The position numbers and the translations under genes are program-made. The notes under the pieces are model-generated. The model ran no database searches and was not told the DNA's origin. It worked only from the letters and a program-made list of their open reading frames with translations. 64,000 nucleotides of DNA from Sellimonas caecigallum (lineage in GTDB: Bacteria; Bacillota; Clostridia; Lachnospirales; Lachnospiraceae). The DNA lies in the NCBI RefSeq assembly GCF_019754295.1, contig NZ_VIRV01000013.1, positions 1-64,000 of the forward strand. Reading direction: 5' to 3'. Shown piece after piece: positions 54,746 through 62,736 of this stretch (the first letter of the stretch is position 1; the number at the start of each line of letters is the position of its first letter).

Positions 54746-57388
54746 TTATATTTCTTTTTCCTTTTCTTTCATTGCCGTCTTCTTGGTCTCCGTTTTCCGC
54801 ACTCGCGGGAATGAAATAATTACCTTAAAAAGGTCCCCGTCCAGATAGAGATCGAAGGTGCCTCCCTGGAGCGTCGTGAGATTTTTTGCAATGGACAAAC
54901 CAAGTCCGCTTCCTTCCGTGCTTCTTGAGACATCGCCGCGGATAAACCGTTCTGTCAGCTCATCTGCTGAGAAATTGAGCTGCTGGTCTGACACATTTTT
55001 CAGAACAAATTTAACCGTTCCCGGCTGTATGATCAGGTCTGCATAAACCCGCGTCCCTTCCATGGCGTATTTGGCCGCATTGTTGAACACATTGGCAAAA
55101 ACTCTCCACATTCTTCTTCCGTCTACACGGATCAGTGCCGGTTCGTCCGGCATATTAAAGACGACTTTCAGATCTCTTGCCTCAAATTTTTCTTCATATT
55201 CTGCCTCTACCTGGTAAATCATCTCTACCATATTGAGTGTCATGAGCTCCAGCTTGATATTGCCGCTGCTGACTTTTGAAGCTTCTACGACATCTTCTGT
55301 CAGAGTTTTTAAGCGCTCCGCTTTTGTCTCCAAAATATCCAGATAGTTCCGGATCTTCGGATCCTGGAAGTTCTCCCTCTTAAGGATCGCCACATAGTTG
55401 ATAATGGATGTGAGCGGCGTCTTGATATCGTGGGAGACATTTGTGATCAGGTCTGTCTTTAAGCGCTCATCCTGCACACTTTTTTCCAACGCCTTGTTGA
55501 GCCCTTCCCCGAGTTTATTGACGGTCTGAGCGATCTCCAGTGATTCTCCTTTGAGGCCGTCCAGCGGGATCTTGTAATTTACATTTCCCTTGGCAATCTC
55601 TGTAATACCTTTCTTGATCTTCTGTCTCGCCGACACATACCGGATAAGGCCGATCGCCACCCCAATATTGACGGCGATCCCAATAAGAAGAAGCGGCGTA
55701 TTTCCCCAGGTAATCAATTCCACGATAAGGAATAAAACATAAAGTATCATTGTCTGGAACATGCTGCTGCGATTTGTCCATCCTAGCTTAACTGTATCGC
55801 ACACACCTTTTAAAATACTGTTCTTCCAGAGAGTTTTTGCCTTGATCCGTCTCACAAGGCTCAGATAAGCCCAGAAAAAGAATACGCAGCTGATCAGGGC
55901 GATGATCCCGACCATCAGGACTGCATACACAGAGACGATACTCTCCTTACTCCAGTTCGATTCTTCATAATAGTATTCATACGCTGACACATAATTGGAA
56001 ATCCAGTTGGTACAGATGTATATAGCCAGCGTCCAGAGACCTCCTACCGTAATCGCAGCGATCTCTGTTTTCCACTTGTCGAATCCGGCCAGGACAACCG
56101 TATCTCCTTCTGATTTCCAGCTTCTTCCGGAGATGATCGTAAGCCAGATGAGAATCATGAAAAACGATATCAGACCGCCCCACGCCACATCTACCGCAGT
56201 ATCCACATACGGTATGATCTTCTCATAGATATTCTGCCGGTTTTCAAACTCATCCGGGACCGGATACGTGGTATCCACAGCTGCCATAAATACATAGTTG
56301 GTATCGTTTGTGATATTGGCCTGTACCTCCACGACATTGCTCTTCCACTCCTGAGCCCGCTCTGCAGGATTTTCGAAAGTCGACTCAAATCCGGCAAGCT
56401 TCGGCGTGACAATCACGTATGCACCCAGTTTCTTGACTGCATCTTTATATTCGTCAACACTTTTGATATCTTGATATTCCTGTCTGTTGGAATAGATCTG
56501 CTGCGTGTCGTAATTTGCATAAATATACGTATAATTTGTATTTCCTTCTTCCCAGCCGCGCGGAGCTTCCCGGTAAGATGCCAAATCCGTCCCGATCGTC
56601 TGCAATGTGGCTGTCAGTGCATGGTAAGCATCTGCCAGTCTTCCGTTCCACCGGCTGTCTGTATTGGCCAGTTCCACAAGATTTTGCGCACCATCCAGCG
56701 AATATGGCTCTTTTATAACCTCATACCCAAGGCCGAGATTCCAGCAGTCTGTATATAGGATCTCTCCGTTTTGGTCAAGGACTTGCCCAAATCCGATGGA
56801 ATTTGTATTTTCATTGGTCAGGGCATTTAGTTTCTCCTCATTGGATACATACTCCCCGTTTGAGGAAAATGTGAGTTCTCCGGAAAGCATTCGATTACGG
56901 AAATCATCGCCATAATAATAATGATAATTGCCGTCGTTCTGAAGACAGACGACAACAGTCGTCCCATAATCGTTCAGGAACTGATCTTCCTTCTCCTCCT
57001 GCTCCATTGCATTCGTGTAGGACTTGCTCCATCGCTCCAGATCTCTCAGCTTGTATGCGATCCCTGTCTTGTTTGTCCCGTCCTGTTTTACACTGCCGGA
57101 TGCGTAACGAGCCACATCGATGAGCTTATCGGGATTGTACTTCCCGTCCGTCTCAAACCGCCCTTTGACAGAGAGCTGATTGAGCACATGCCGGGACATC
57201 TCCTCCATCTGTTCTTCGAACCCTGCTGTCTGCTCATATTGACTCGGCGCCTTCTCAAAGGGAAGCATGTAGCGCATACCTGCCGTCATCCCGATCCACG
57301 CAAAGCTGACCGCACTTAAGATTGCGCAGATATGGGCCAAAATCAGCAAAAAGCCTTTACATGTAGGCGAACAGTACCATTTTCTCAT
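54746..57388 (-). CDS. large multi-span sensor histidine kinase
   Basis: 880 residues. First span about 12-36, then a ~340-residue extracytoplasmic sensor, then four or more spans (about 395-600), a HAMP-like linker (about 600-650; GITEIAKGNVNYKIPLDGLKG begins there), and the kinase: H box LITNVSHDIKTPLTSIINY (about 665), N box VFANVFNNAAKYA, G2 STEGSGLGLSIAKNL. AGGAAGGA spaced 7 nt from ATG 57388 decides the start. 13-bp gap after its response regulator. The ligand is unknown. Confidence 0.9.
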   Translation of the reverse strand: MRKWYCSPTCKGFLLILAHICAILSAVSFAWIGMTAGMRYMLPFEKAPSQYEQTAGFEEQMEEMSRHVLNQLSVKGRFETDGKYNPDKLIDVARYASGSVKQDGTNKTGIAYKLRDLERWSKSYTNAMEQEEKEDQFLNDYGTTVVVCLQNDGNYHYYYGDDFRNRMLSGELTFSSNGEYVSNEEKLNALTNENTNSIGFGQVLDQNGEILYTDCWNLGLGYEVIKEPYSLDGAQNLVELANTDSRWNGRLADAYHALTATLQTIGTDLASYREAPRGWEEGNTNYTYIYANYDTQQIYSNRQEYQDIKSVDEYKDAVKKLGAYVIVTPKLAGFESTFENPAERAQEWKSNVVEVQANITNDTNYVFMAAVDTTYPVPDEFENRQNIYEKIIPYVDTAVDVAWGGLISFFMILIWLTIISGRSWKSEGDTVVLAGFDKWKTEIAAITVGGLWTLAIYICTNWISNYVSAYEYYYEESNWSKESIVSVYAVLMVGIIALISCVFFFWAYLSLVRRIKAKTLWKNSILKGVCDTVKLGWTNRSSMFQTMILYVLFLIVELITWGNTPLLLIGIAVNIGVAIGLIRYVSARQKIKKGITEIAKGNVNYKIPLDGLKGESLEIAQTVNKLGEGLNKALEKSVQDERLKTDLITNVSHDIKTPLTSIINYVAILKRENFQDPKIRNYLDILETKAERLKTLTEDVVEASKVSSGNIKLELMTLNMVEMIYQVEAEYEEKFEARDLKVVFNMPDEPALIRVDGRRMWRVFANVFNNAAKYAMEGTRVYADLIIQPGTVKFVLKNVSDQQLNFSADELTERFIRGDVSRSTEGSGLGLSIAKNLTTLQGGTFDLYLDGDLFKVIISFPRVRKTETKKTAMKEKEKEI

Positions 57389-57401
57389 ACACAAATCCTT
57401 C

Positions 57402-58100
57402 CTAAAGTTTTTCTATTTTGTAGCCGACGCCCCAGACTACTTTTAAATACCGCGGATCTTTTGGGTTGATCTCGATTTTCTCCCTGATATGGCGGATATG
57501 TACTGCCACCGTATTGTCTGCTCCAATTGCCTCTTCATTCCAGATATTCTCGTAAATCTGATCTATAGAAAAGACTTTCCCCTGATTTTTCACGAGTAAC
57601 AGAAGAATATCATATTCTGTCGGCGTGAGTTTTACAATCTCGCCGTCCACGGTCACTTCTTTTAAGTCATCATTGATGGACAGCCCGCCCACAGAATAGA
57701 CTGCCTCCTGGCTGTCGGCGCTTACTGTACTTCCAAGCTTTGTGTACCTTCTGATCTGCGACTTCGCGCGAGCCACCAGCTCCAGCGGATTGAACGGTTT
57801 CGTCACATAATCGTCCGCCCCGATATTAAGTCCCAGTATCTTATCCGCATCCTCGGACTTGGCGGACAAAATAATGATAGGAAGACTCATCTTCTCACGA
57901 ATCTTCAATGTCGCGCGAATCCCGTCAAGCCTCGGCATCATCACATCGATAATAAGAAGATCCACCTTCTCCTCTTCCAGAATTTTCAGCGCCTGCTCTC
58001 CGTCATAAGCTTTTAAAATTTCATATCCTTCCTGCACAAGGTAGATTTCAATCGCGTCCACAATCTCCTTGTCATCGTCACAAACTAAAATTCTATACAT
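57402..58100 (-). CDS. OmpR-family response regulator
   Basis: 232 residues. Receiver: VCDDDKEI acidic pair, phospho-acceptor Asp in LLIIDVMMPRLDG, Lys in YVTKPFNPLELV; winged helix with LTPTEYDILLLLVKNQGKVFS and VAVHIRHIREKIEI. GGAGAGG spaced 8 nt from ATG 58100 favours it over the upstream GTG. Partner of the large kinase; divergent from the ABC transporter, with repeated TCTTAA boxes between them. Confidence 0.94.
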   Translation of the reverse strand: MYRILVCDDDKEIVDAIEIYLVQEGYEILKAYDGEQALKILEEEKVDLLIIDVMMPRLDGIRATLKIREKMSLPIIILSAKSEDADKILGLNIGADDYVTKPFNPLELVARAKSQIRRYTKLGSTVSADSQEAVYSVGGLSINDDLKEVTVDGEIVKLTPTEYDILLLLVKNQGKVFSIDQIYENIWNEEAIGADNTVAVHIRHIREKIEINPKDPRYLKVVWGVGYKIEKL

Positions 58101-58145
58101 GTTCTTCACCTCTCCATATAGTATACAAGATTAACATATATTTTT

Positions 58146-58181
58146 TAAGAGTCTAAAAAGAAAATTCTTAATTGTTCTTAA
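58146..58181. promoter_or_regulatory. repeated TCTTAA boxes between regulator and transporter
   Basis: TCTTAA at 58166-58171 and 58176-58181 (plus strand, 10-bp period) and an inverted copy TTAAGA at 58146-58151. Direct repeats about one helical turn apart are the usual binding pattern of OmpR/PhoB-type regulators. Binding by the neighbouring regulator is inference. Confidence 0.45.
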
Positions 58182-58267
58182 AGATATCCATCCCGTTTCA
58201 TTGCGGCTTTTGCGGAATTATGTTACAGTATTTCAGGGAAACTATTTTTACACCAAAGGAGGACTTT

Positions 58268-60025
58268 ATGGATACTTTAAAGCGTTTCATACATTACTAT
58301 AAGCCGTACCGCACTGTCTTTTTCCTGGATTTGATCTGCGCTACGGTAATAAGTCTCGTGGATCTTGCCTACCCGCAAATCCTGAGAACTTCTGTCAACA
58401 CATTGTTTACAAAGGAAAGCTCGGTCATCCTGCGCGCTTTGCTTCCACTGGCACTCGGGCTTCTCATCATGTACATCATCCAGAGTCTGTGCAAATACTA
58501 TGTCAGCTACCAGGGTCATATGATGGGGGCATATATGGAGCGCGACATGCGCCAGCAGCTTTTTGACCACTATGAAAAACTTTCTTTTTCTTATTACAAT
58601 ACACATAACTCCGGCCAGATGATGAGCAAGCTCGTATCCGACCTTTTTGACATTGCGGAATTCGCACACCACGGCCCGGAGAATCTCTTCATCTCCCTGA
58701 TCAAGATCATCGGTTCTTTCGTCTTCCTGTTCCTGATCAACTGGAGACTGGCGATTCCTCTGGCGATACTTGTCGTCTTCATGTTCGTCTTTTCCATGAG
58801 CCAGAACAAACGGATGCAGGCAACCTTCCTGGATAACCGCAAAAAAATCGGGGACGTCAATGCCAGCCTGCAGGACACTCTGGCCGGTATCCGTGTCGTT
58901 CAGTCTTTTGCAAATGAAGACATAGAGCGAAAAAAATTCAGAAAGAGCAACCACGGATTTCTTCTCTCCAAAGGGGCTAACTACAACTGCATGGGAAGCT
59001 TCATGGGATGGAATCTTTTCTTCCAGGGAATGATGTACCTCGTGACTCTTGTCTTCGGCGGCTATCTCATCGCCAAAGGCCAGATGGATCCAAGCGACCT
59101 TGCCATGTACGCACTGTACATCGGAATCTTTATCAGCCCAATCCAGATTCTTGTGGAATTGACCGAAATGATGCAGAAAGGTCTTTCCGGATTCCGCCGT
59201 TTCCTGGAAGTCATGGATACGAAGCCAGATATCAAGGACTCCGAAAACGCAAAAGATCTGCACAATGTAAAGGGGCTTGTCTCTTACGAAAACATCTCCT
59301 TTTGCTATGCAGACGATGACACGCCTGTCCTTTCCAACGTCTCCTTCCAGATTCCGGCAGGACGCTCCATCGCACTGGTGGGTCCATCCGGAGGGGGAAA
59401 AACAACCATCTGCAACCTTCTGCCGCGTTTTTATGACGTCACAGGCGGACGGATAACGATTGACGGGCAGGATGTCCGGGATTTGAAATTGAAGTCTCTC
59501 CGAAATAATATCGGTATTGTACAGCAGGATGTGTATCTCTTCTGCGGAACGATCAAGGAAAATATCGCCTACGGAAAGCCGGGCGCCACTATGGAAGAGA
59601 TCATCGACGCAGCCAAGAAGGCCAACATCCACGATTTCATCGAGGAACTTCCGGATGGCTATGACACCTTTGTAGGCGAGCGCGGAACAAGACTTTCCGG
59701 CGGACAAAAGCAAAGGATCTCTATCGCCCGCGTATTCCTGAAAAATCCTCCGATCCTAATCCTCGATGAGGCTACCAGCGCCCTGGATAATGAGAGCGAA
59801 CGCCATATACAGAAAAGTCTGGAGGCACTGGCTAAAAACCGGACAACGATCACGATCGCACATCGTCTCTCTACGATCCGCAATGCAGACGAAATCATTG
59901 TCATCACGGAAAAGGGAATCGCAGAGCGTGGATCCCACACCGAACTTCTGGAGAAAGACGGCATTTATGCGCATTATTACAAGATGCAGTTTGAGGGATT
60001 GGAGACTGACGGGGTTATGGAATAA
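58268..60025 (+). CDS. ABC transporter half-molecule (exporter type, permease plus ATPase)
   Basis: 585 residues. Six membrane spans (about 15-310), then an ATPase domain: Walker A LVGPSGGGKTTICNLL (about 375), Q loop VQQDVYLF, signature LSGGQKQRISIARVFL, Walker B ILILDEATSAL, switch His in IAHRLSTI. A type IV (MsbA/multidrug-like) exporter that should form a homodimer, as no second half is nearby. AAAGGAGGACTTT decides ATG 58268 over an upstream frame. Probably controlled by the divergent two-component system. The substrate is unknown. Confidence 0.93.
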   Translation: MDTLKRFIHYYKPYRTVFFLDLICATVISLVDLAYPQILRTSVNTLFTKESSVILRALLPLALGLLIMYIIQSLCKYYVSYQGHMMGAYMERDMRQQLFDHYEKLSFSYYNTHNSGQMMSKLVSDLFDIAEFAHHGPENLFISLIKIIGSFVFLFLINWRLAIPLAILVVFMFVFSMSQNKRMQATFLDNRKKIGDVNASLQDTLAGIRVVQSFANEDIERKKFRKSNHGFLLSKGANYNCMGSFMGWNLFFQGMMYLVTLVFGGYLIAKGQMDPSDLAMYALYIGIFISPIQILVELTEMMQKGLSGFRRFLEVMDTKPDIKDSENAKDLHNVKGLVSYENISFCYADDDTPVLSNVSFQIPAGRSIALVGPSGGGKTTICNLLPRFYDVTGGRITIDGQDVRDLKLKSLRNNIGIVQQDVYLFCGTIKENIAYGKPGATMEEIIDAAKKANIHDFIEELPDGYDTFVGERGTRLSGGQKQRISIARVFLKNPPILILDEATSALDNESERHIQKSLEALAKNRTTITIAHRLSTIRNADEIIVITEKGIAERGSHTELLEKDGIYAHYYKMQFEGLETDGVME

Positions 60026-60114
60026 CCCTTTACATTAATGACTTCTTAATAAAATTTCGATTTCTTTTATAAATTTAACACATTTTAGACATATTTATTG
60101 GTTATACTAAGTAC

Positions 60115-60257
60115 CAGATAGTTGATTAACACTCACTATCTCCCCCCTCATAAAGTAAGCACTTCGGGGAACCGAAGTGCGACACTTTACTCTCATTCCT
60201 TTAGATAACTATAAAACACGAACCCGCTGGTGTAAAAGCCAGCGGGTTTGTGTTTTT
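60115..60257 (+). ncRNA. candidate structured small RNA with C-rich loop
   Basis: A TATACT -10 (60103-60108) is followed by three hairpins: AGATAGT/ACTATCT (60116-60141), a long stem (60151-60189) with a 9-bp GCACTTCGG/CCGAAGTGC part and GGAA tetraloop, and a strong terminator (60213-60257). Between the first two lies an unpaired CTCCCCCCTC, complementary to Shine-Dalgarno sequences, as in known C-rich-loop sRNAs such as RsaE. No ORF fits. It could instead be the 3' untranslated end of the ABC transporter mRNA. Confidence 0.42.
60213..60257 (+). terminator. strong intrinsic terminator
   Basis: AACCCGCTGG (60221-60230) pairs with CCAGCGGGTT (60239-60248), with flanking AAACAC/GTGTTT extension, then TTTTTC. 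Ends the ABC transporter transcript or the candidate small RNA. Confidence 0.9.
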
Positions 60258-60259
60258 CG

Positions 60260-60288
60260 TTGACATATATGCCGTCAAATGGTATTTT
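60260..60288 (+). promoter_or_regulatory. promoter of the small membrane protein gene
   Basis: TTGACA (60260-60265), 17-nt spacer, TATTTT (60283-60288), 36 bp before ATG 60324. Confidence 0.65.
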
Positions 60289-60323
60289 TAAATAGTATTA
60301 TGATGAGGCGGGAGGCGATCAAA

Positions 60324-60767
60324 ATGAGCCATATAACCAAGATATTTGTTCTTTTGGCATGTGTTTTCATACTGCTTTTTTCTTCATCCGGTTTATTCTT
60401 ACTAGAAACGTCTTCCGACAAAAACCCGGCTCGATCCTGGCAGGATCAGACTGAAGATGACAATTTACCCGTCGTTGTCATTAAGAGCTCCGACGACTCT
60501 GTACACACTTTTGACTCTATACGGAATGAACAGGATGTCAAGCATATCATATATACTCTGAATCAGAATGTGCTTCGCAACATGGCGCTGTTTCTGGTCT
60601 TTATTTTCTGTGCCGTCCTTTACTTCTTATCCATGTGCAAGAGAAAATTTCCTTTCCTGCATTATCGACGGCATGCATATTACCTGGCACGATTTCTGTG
60701 CGATTTAAATTCCCAAAAAAGCAAAGATGGAAAGAAAAAAGTTCTGTATCTCCGCTCTGAAAAATAG
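60324..60767 (+). CDS. two-span membrane protein, unknown function
   Basis: 147 residues; no family recognised. One span at about 6-27, an acidic extracytoplasmic loop (about 28-85), a second span (about 86-107), and a basic cytoplasmic tail (CKRKFPFLHYRRHAYYLARF). GGGAGGCGATCAAA directly precedes ATG 60324, deciding it over upstream in-frame starts. Own promoter; followed after 58 bp by the YkvI-like permease gene. Confidence 0.7.
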   Translation: MSHITKIFVLLACVFILLFSSSGLFLLETSSDKNPARSWQDQTEDDNLPVVVIKSSDDSVHTFDSIRNEQDVKHIIYTLNQNVLRNMALFLVFIFCAVLYFLSMCKRKFPFLHYRRHAYYLARFLCDLNSQKSKDGKKKVLYLRSEK

Positions 60768-60825
60768 CGGCGTGTATGATCGCGCGCAAAAAGTACTTAC
60801 ATTACTTATGAAGGAGATTATGAAC

Positions 60826-61968
60826 ATGGAAAATAAAATAAATTGGAAACGAACGTTGATTCTTGCCGGTGCCGTCATCGCGTTTATCATCGGCTCCGGA
60901 TTTGCAACCGGACAGGAGATCATCCAGTATTACACCGCTTACGGAGATAAAAATATTCTCGTCATCCTCGTCTTCGCCGTGGCTTTTCTCTACTACTGCC
61001 TGAATTTTGCGAAAGCAGGAGCAGAACAAAAATTTGAGCATGGAAATGACGTATACCGGTATTTCTGCGGGAAATATGTGGGAACATTTTGCGACTACTA
61101 CTCTACTATATTCTGTTATATGTCTTTTTGGGTCATGGTCGGCGGCGCTGCGTCCACTTTGAACCAGCAGTACCATCTTCCGCCGTGGGCAGGAGCTGTC
61201 ATCCTTACCGTACTGGCTGCTGTTACAGTGGCCGGAGGACTGAACTCCCTCGTAGACGCCATCGGAGCCGTAGGACCGATCATCGTCATCGTCTGCATCC
61301 TGATCGGAGTGATCACTTGCATCAATGACGGAAGCCATATTGCCGAAGGACTTGAAATCATACGTACTGGTGCTTACGCAGGGGCAACCGCGGATGAAAC
61401 GATCAAAAATGCCGGCCCGAACTGGCTTGTATCCGGTCTATCCTATGCCGGATTTACTCTGCTTTGGTTTGCAAGCTTCACAGCTGCCCTGGGCTCCAAA
61501 AACAAGAAAAAAGAACTCAATATCGGAATTATCGCCGGTACGCTGACTGTCTGTCTTGCCATCGGGTTCATCTCCTTCGGACAGATTGCCAACATCAATA
61601 CTCCTCTTTCGGGCACGGACAACACCTTTGTCTGGAATGCGGATATCCCGGATCTGATTCTGGCCATGAAAATCTGGGAACCATTTTCCGCTATCTTTGC
61701 AGTCGTAATCTTCGGAGGTATTTACACGACCGCAGTTCCTCTTCTTTACAATCCTGCATCCAGGTTTGCAAAAGAAGGGACACCGAGGTTTAAGATTCTT
61801 ACCGTTATCCTGGCGGTTGTGGGACTGCTTGTAGGACTCTTCCTTCCGTTCCGTACACTTGTAAATATCATCTATGTTTTAAACGGCTATGTGGGCGCTG
61901 TCCTTATACTCTTTATGATCAAAAAGAATATCAGCGATCTCCTGAGCAAACGCCGCAGACAAGCATAA
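60826..61968 (+). CDS. YkvI-like membrane permease (APC-type fold)
   Basis: 380 residues with about ten spans. The first span carries AVIAFIIGSGFATGQEIIQY, the pattern of a broken first helix with a G-S-G substrate or ion site as in amino-acid permeases. YkvI-family proteins are uncharacterised relatives of branched-chain amino acid and Na+ symporters. AAGGAG spaced 9 nt from ATG 60826 is better than ATG 60820 (3 nt). The substrate is unknown. Confidence 0.8.
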   Translation: MENKINWKRTLILAGAVIAFIIGSGFATGQEIIQYYTAYGDKNILVILVFAVAFLYYCLNFAKAGAEQKFEHGNDVYRYFCGKYVGTFCDYYSTIFCYMSFWVMVGGAASTLNQQYHLPPWAGAVILTVLAAVTVAGGLNSLVDAIGAVGPIIVIVCILIGVITCINDGSHIAEGLEIIRTGAYAGATADETIKNAGPNWLVSGLSYAGFTLLWFASFTAALGSKNKKKELNIGIIAGTLTVCLAIGFISFGQIANINTPLSGTDNTFVWNADIPDLILAMKIWEPFSAIFAVVIFGGIYTTAVPLLYNPASRFAKEGTPRFKILTVILAVVGLLVGLFLPFRTLVNIIYVLNGYVGAVLILFMIKKNISDLLSKRRRQA

Positions 61969-62016
61969 AAAAAGTACCCAGGCAGCCATATAAACGTGCT
62001 GTCTGGGTACTTTTTT
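61967..62016. terminator. bidirectional terminator between ykvI-like gene and ktrA
   Basis: A ~19-bp stem (61967-61986 with 61998-62016) flanked by an A-run and a T-run, between convergent genes; it begins inside the stop codon of the permease gene. Confidence 0.9.
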
Positions 62017-62037
62017 GTTTTCTTATCTGCCCCTTTA

Positions 62038-62712
62038 TTACTCTCCGAATGCCTCTTCAAAGGCGTCGATATCTTCTACTTTTCCGATCACGACGATGAC
62101 ATCCCCTTTTTGCAGGCGGTATTCCGGAAGAATCTCAATCGTTGTTCCGCTTTCATTTCCGATGGCTATGATGTTCATTCGGTATTTTCTGCGGAGCTGG
62201 ACTTCCTCGATAGACCGTCCCTCGAGGCGTTCCGGAAGGTTTACCTGACGGATCTCGATACTGTTGTCAAGATCGATGCAGTCTAGGAAATTGTGATTGG
62301 ACAACAGCCTTTTCCCAAGACGGAATGCCATATCCTTCTCCGGATAAACAACCTCCGCTCCGATCTTTTTCAGTACCGCGCCCTGCTCTGTGCTGAGAGC
62401 TTTGGAAATCACACGAGGAACACCCATCTCGATCACGCACATAGTCGTGAGGATTCCCACATCCATCTTTTGTCCGATACAGACGATGACGACGTCACAG
62501 TTCTGGATGCCGGCTTCCCGCAGCGTTTCGATCCCCAGATCTTTCGTCACAAAAGCGTAGTCTGTATATTGCCGTAACTCTTTTACTTTGCTCTCATTTT
62601 CATCTAATACGATCACTTCTTTCCCGGACTTTGCCAGCGTGATGGCAAGGGCTGTTCCAAACCTTCCAAGTCCGATCACTCCAAATGACTCTGCTTTTTT
62701 ATTTTTCTTCAT
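62038..62712 (-). CDS. ktrA: potassium uptake regulatory subunit KtrA/TrkA
   Basis: 224 residues. RCK_N domain with nucleotide-binding FGVIGLGRFGTALAITLAKSG (about 9-29, GxGxxG) and acidic VLDEN at the end of the second strand; RCK_C domain (about 145-224), the known c-di-AMP site in KtrA relatives. It gates the KtrB channel. AAAGGA spaced about 9 nt from ATG 62712 decides the start. 24 bp after ktrB. Confidence 0.94.
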   Translation of the reverse strand: MKKNKKAESFGVIGLGRFGTALAITLAKSGKEVIVLDENESKVKELRQYTDYAFVTKDLGIETLREAGIQNCDVVIVCIGQKMDVGILTTMCVIEMGVPRVISKALSTEQGAVLKKIGAEVVYPEKDMAFRLGKRLLSNHNFLDCIDLDNSIEIRQVNLPERLEGRSIEEVQLRRKYRMNIIAIGNESGTTIEILPEYRLQKGDVIVVIGKVEDIDAFEEAFGE

Positions 62713-62736
62713 TTTAGTTTTCCTTTCTTTCTGCAT

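Noticed and set aside
58277-59713. 478-codon minus-strand frame opposite the ABC transporter
   Set aside because: Shadow of a gene with perfect Walker and signature motifs; the protein sequence has no domain pattern.
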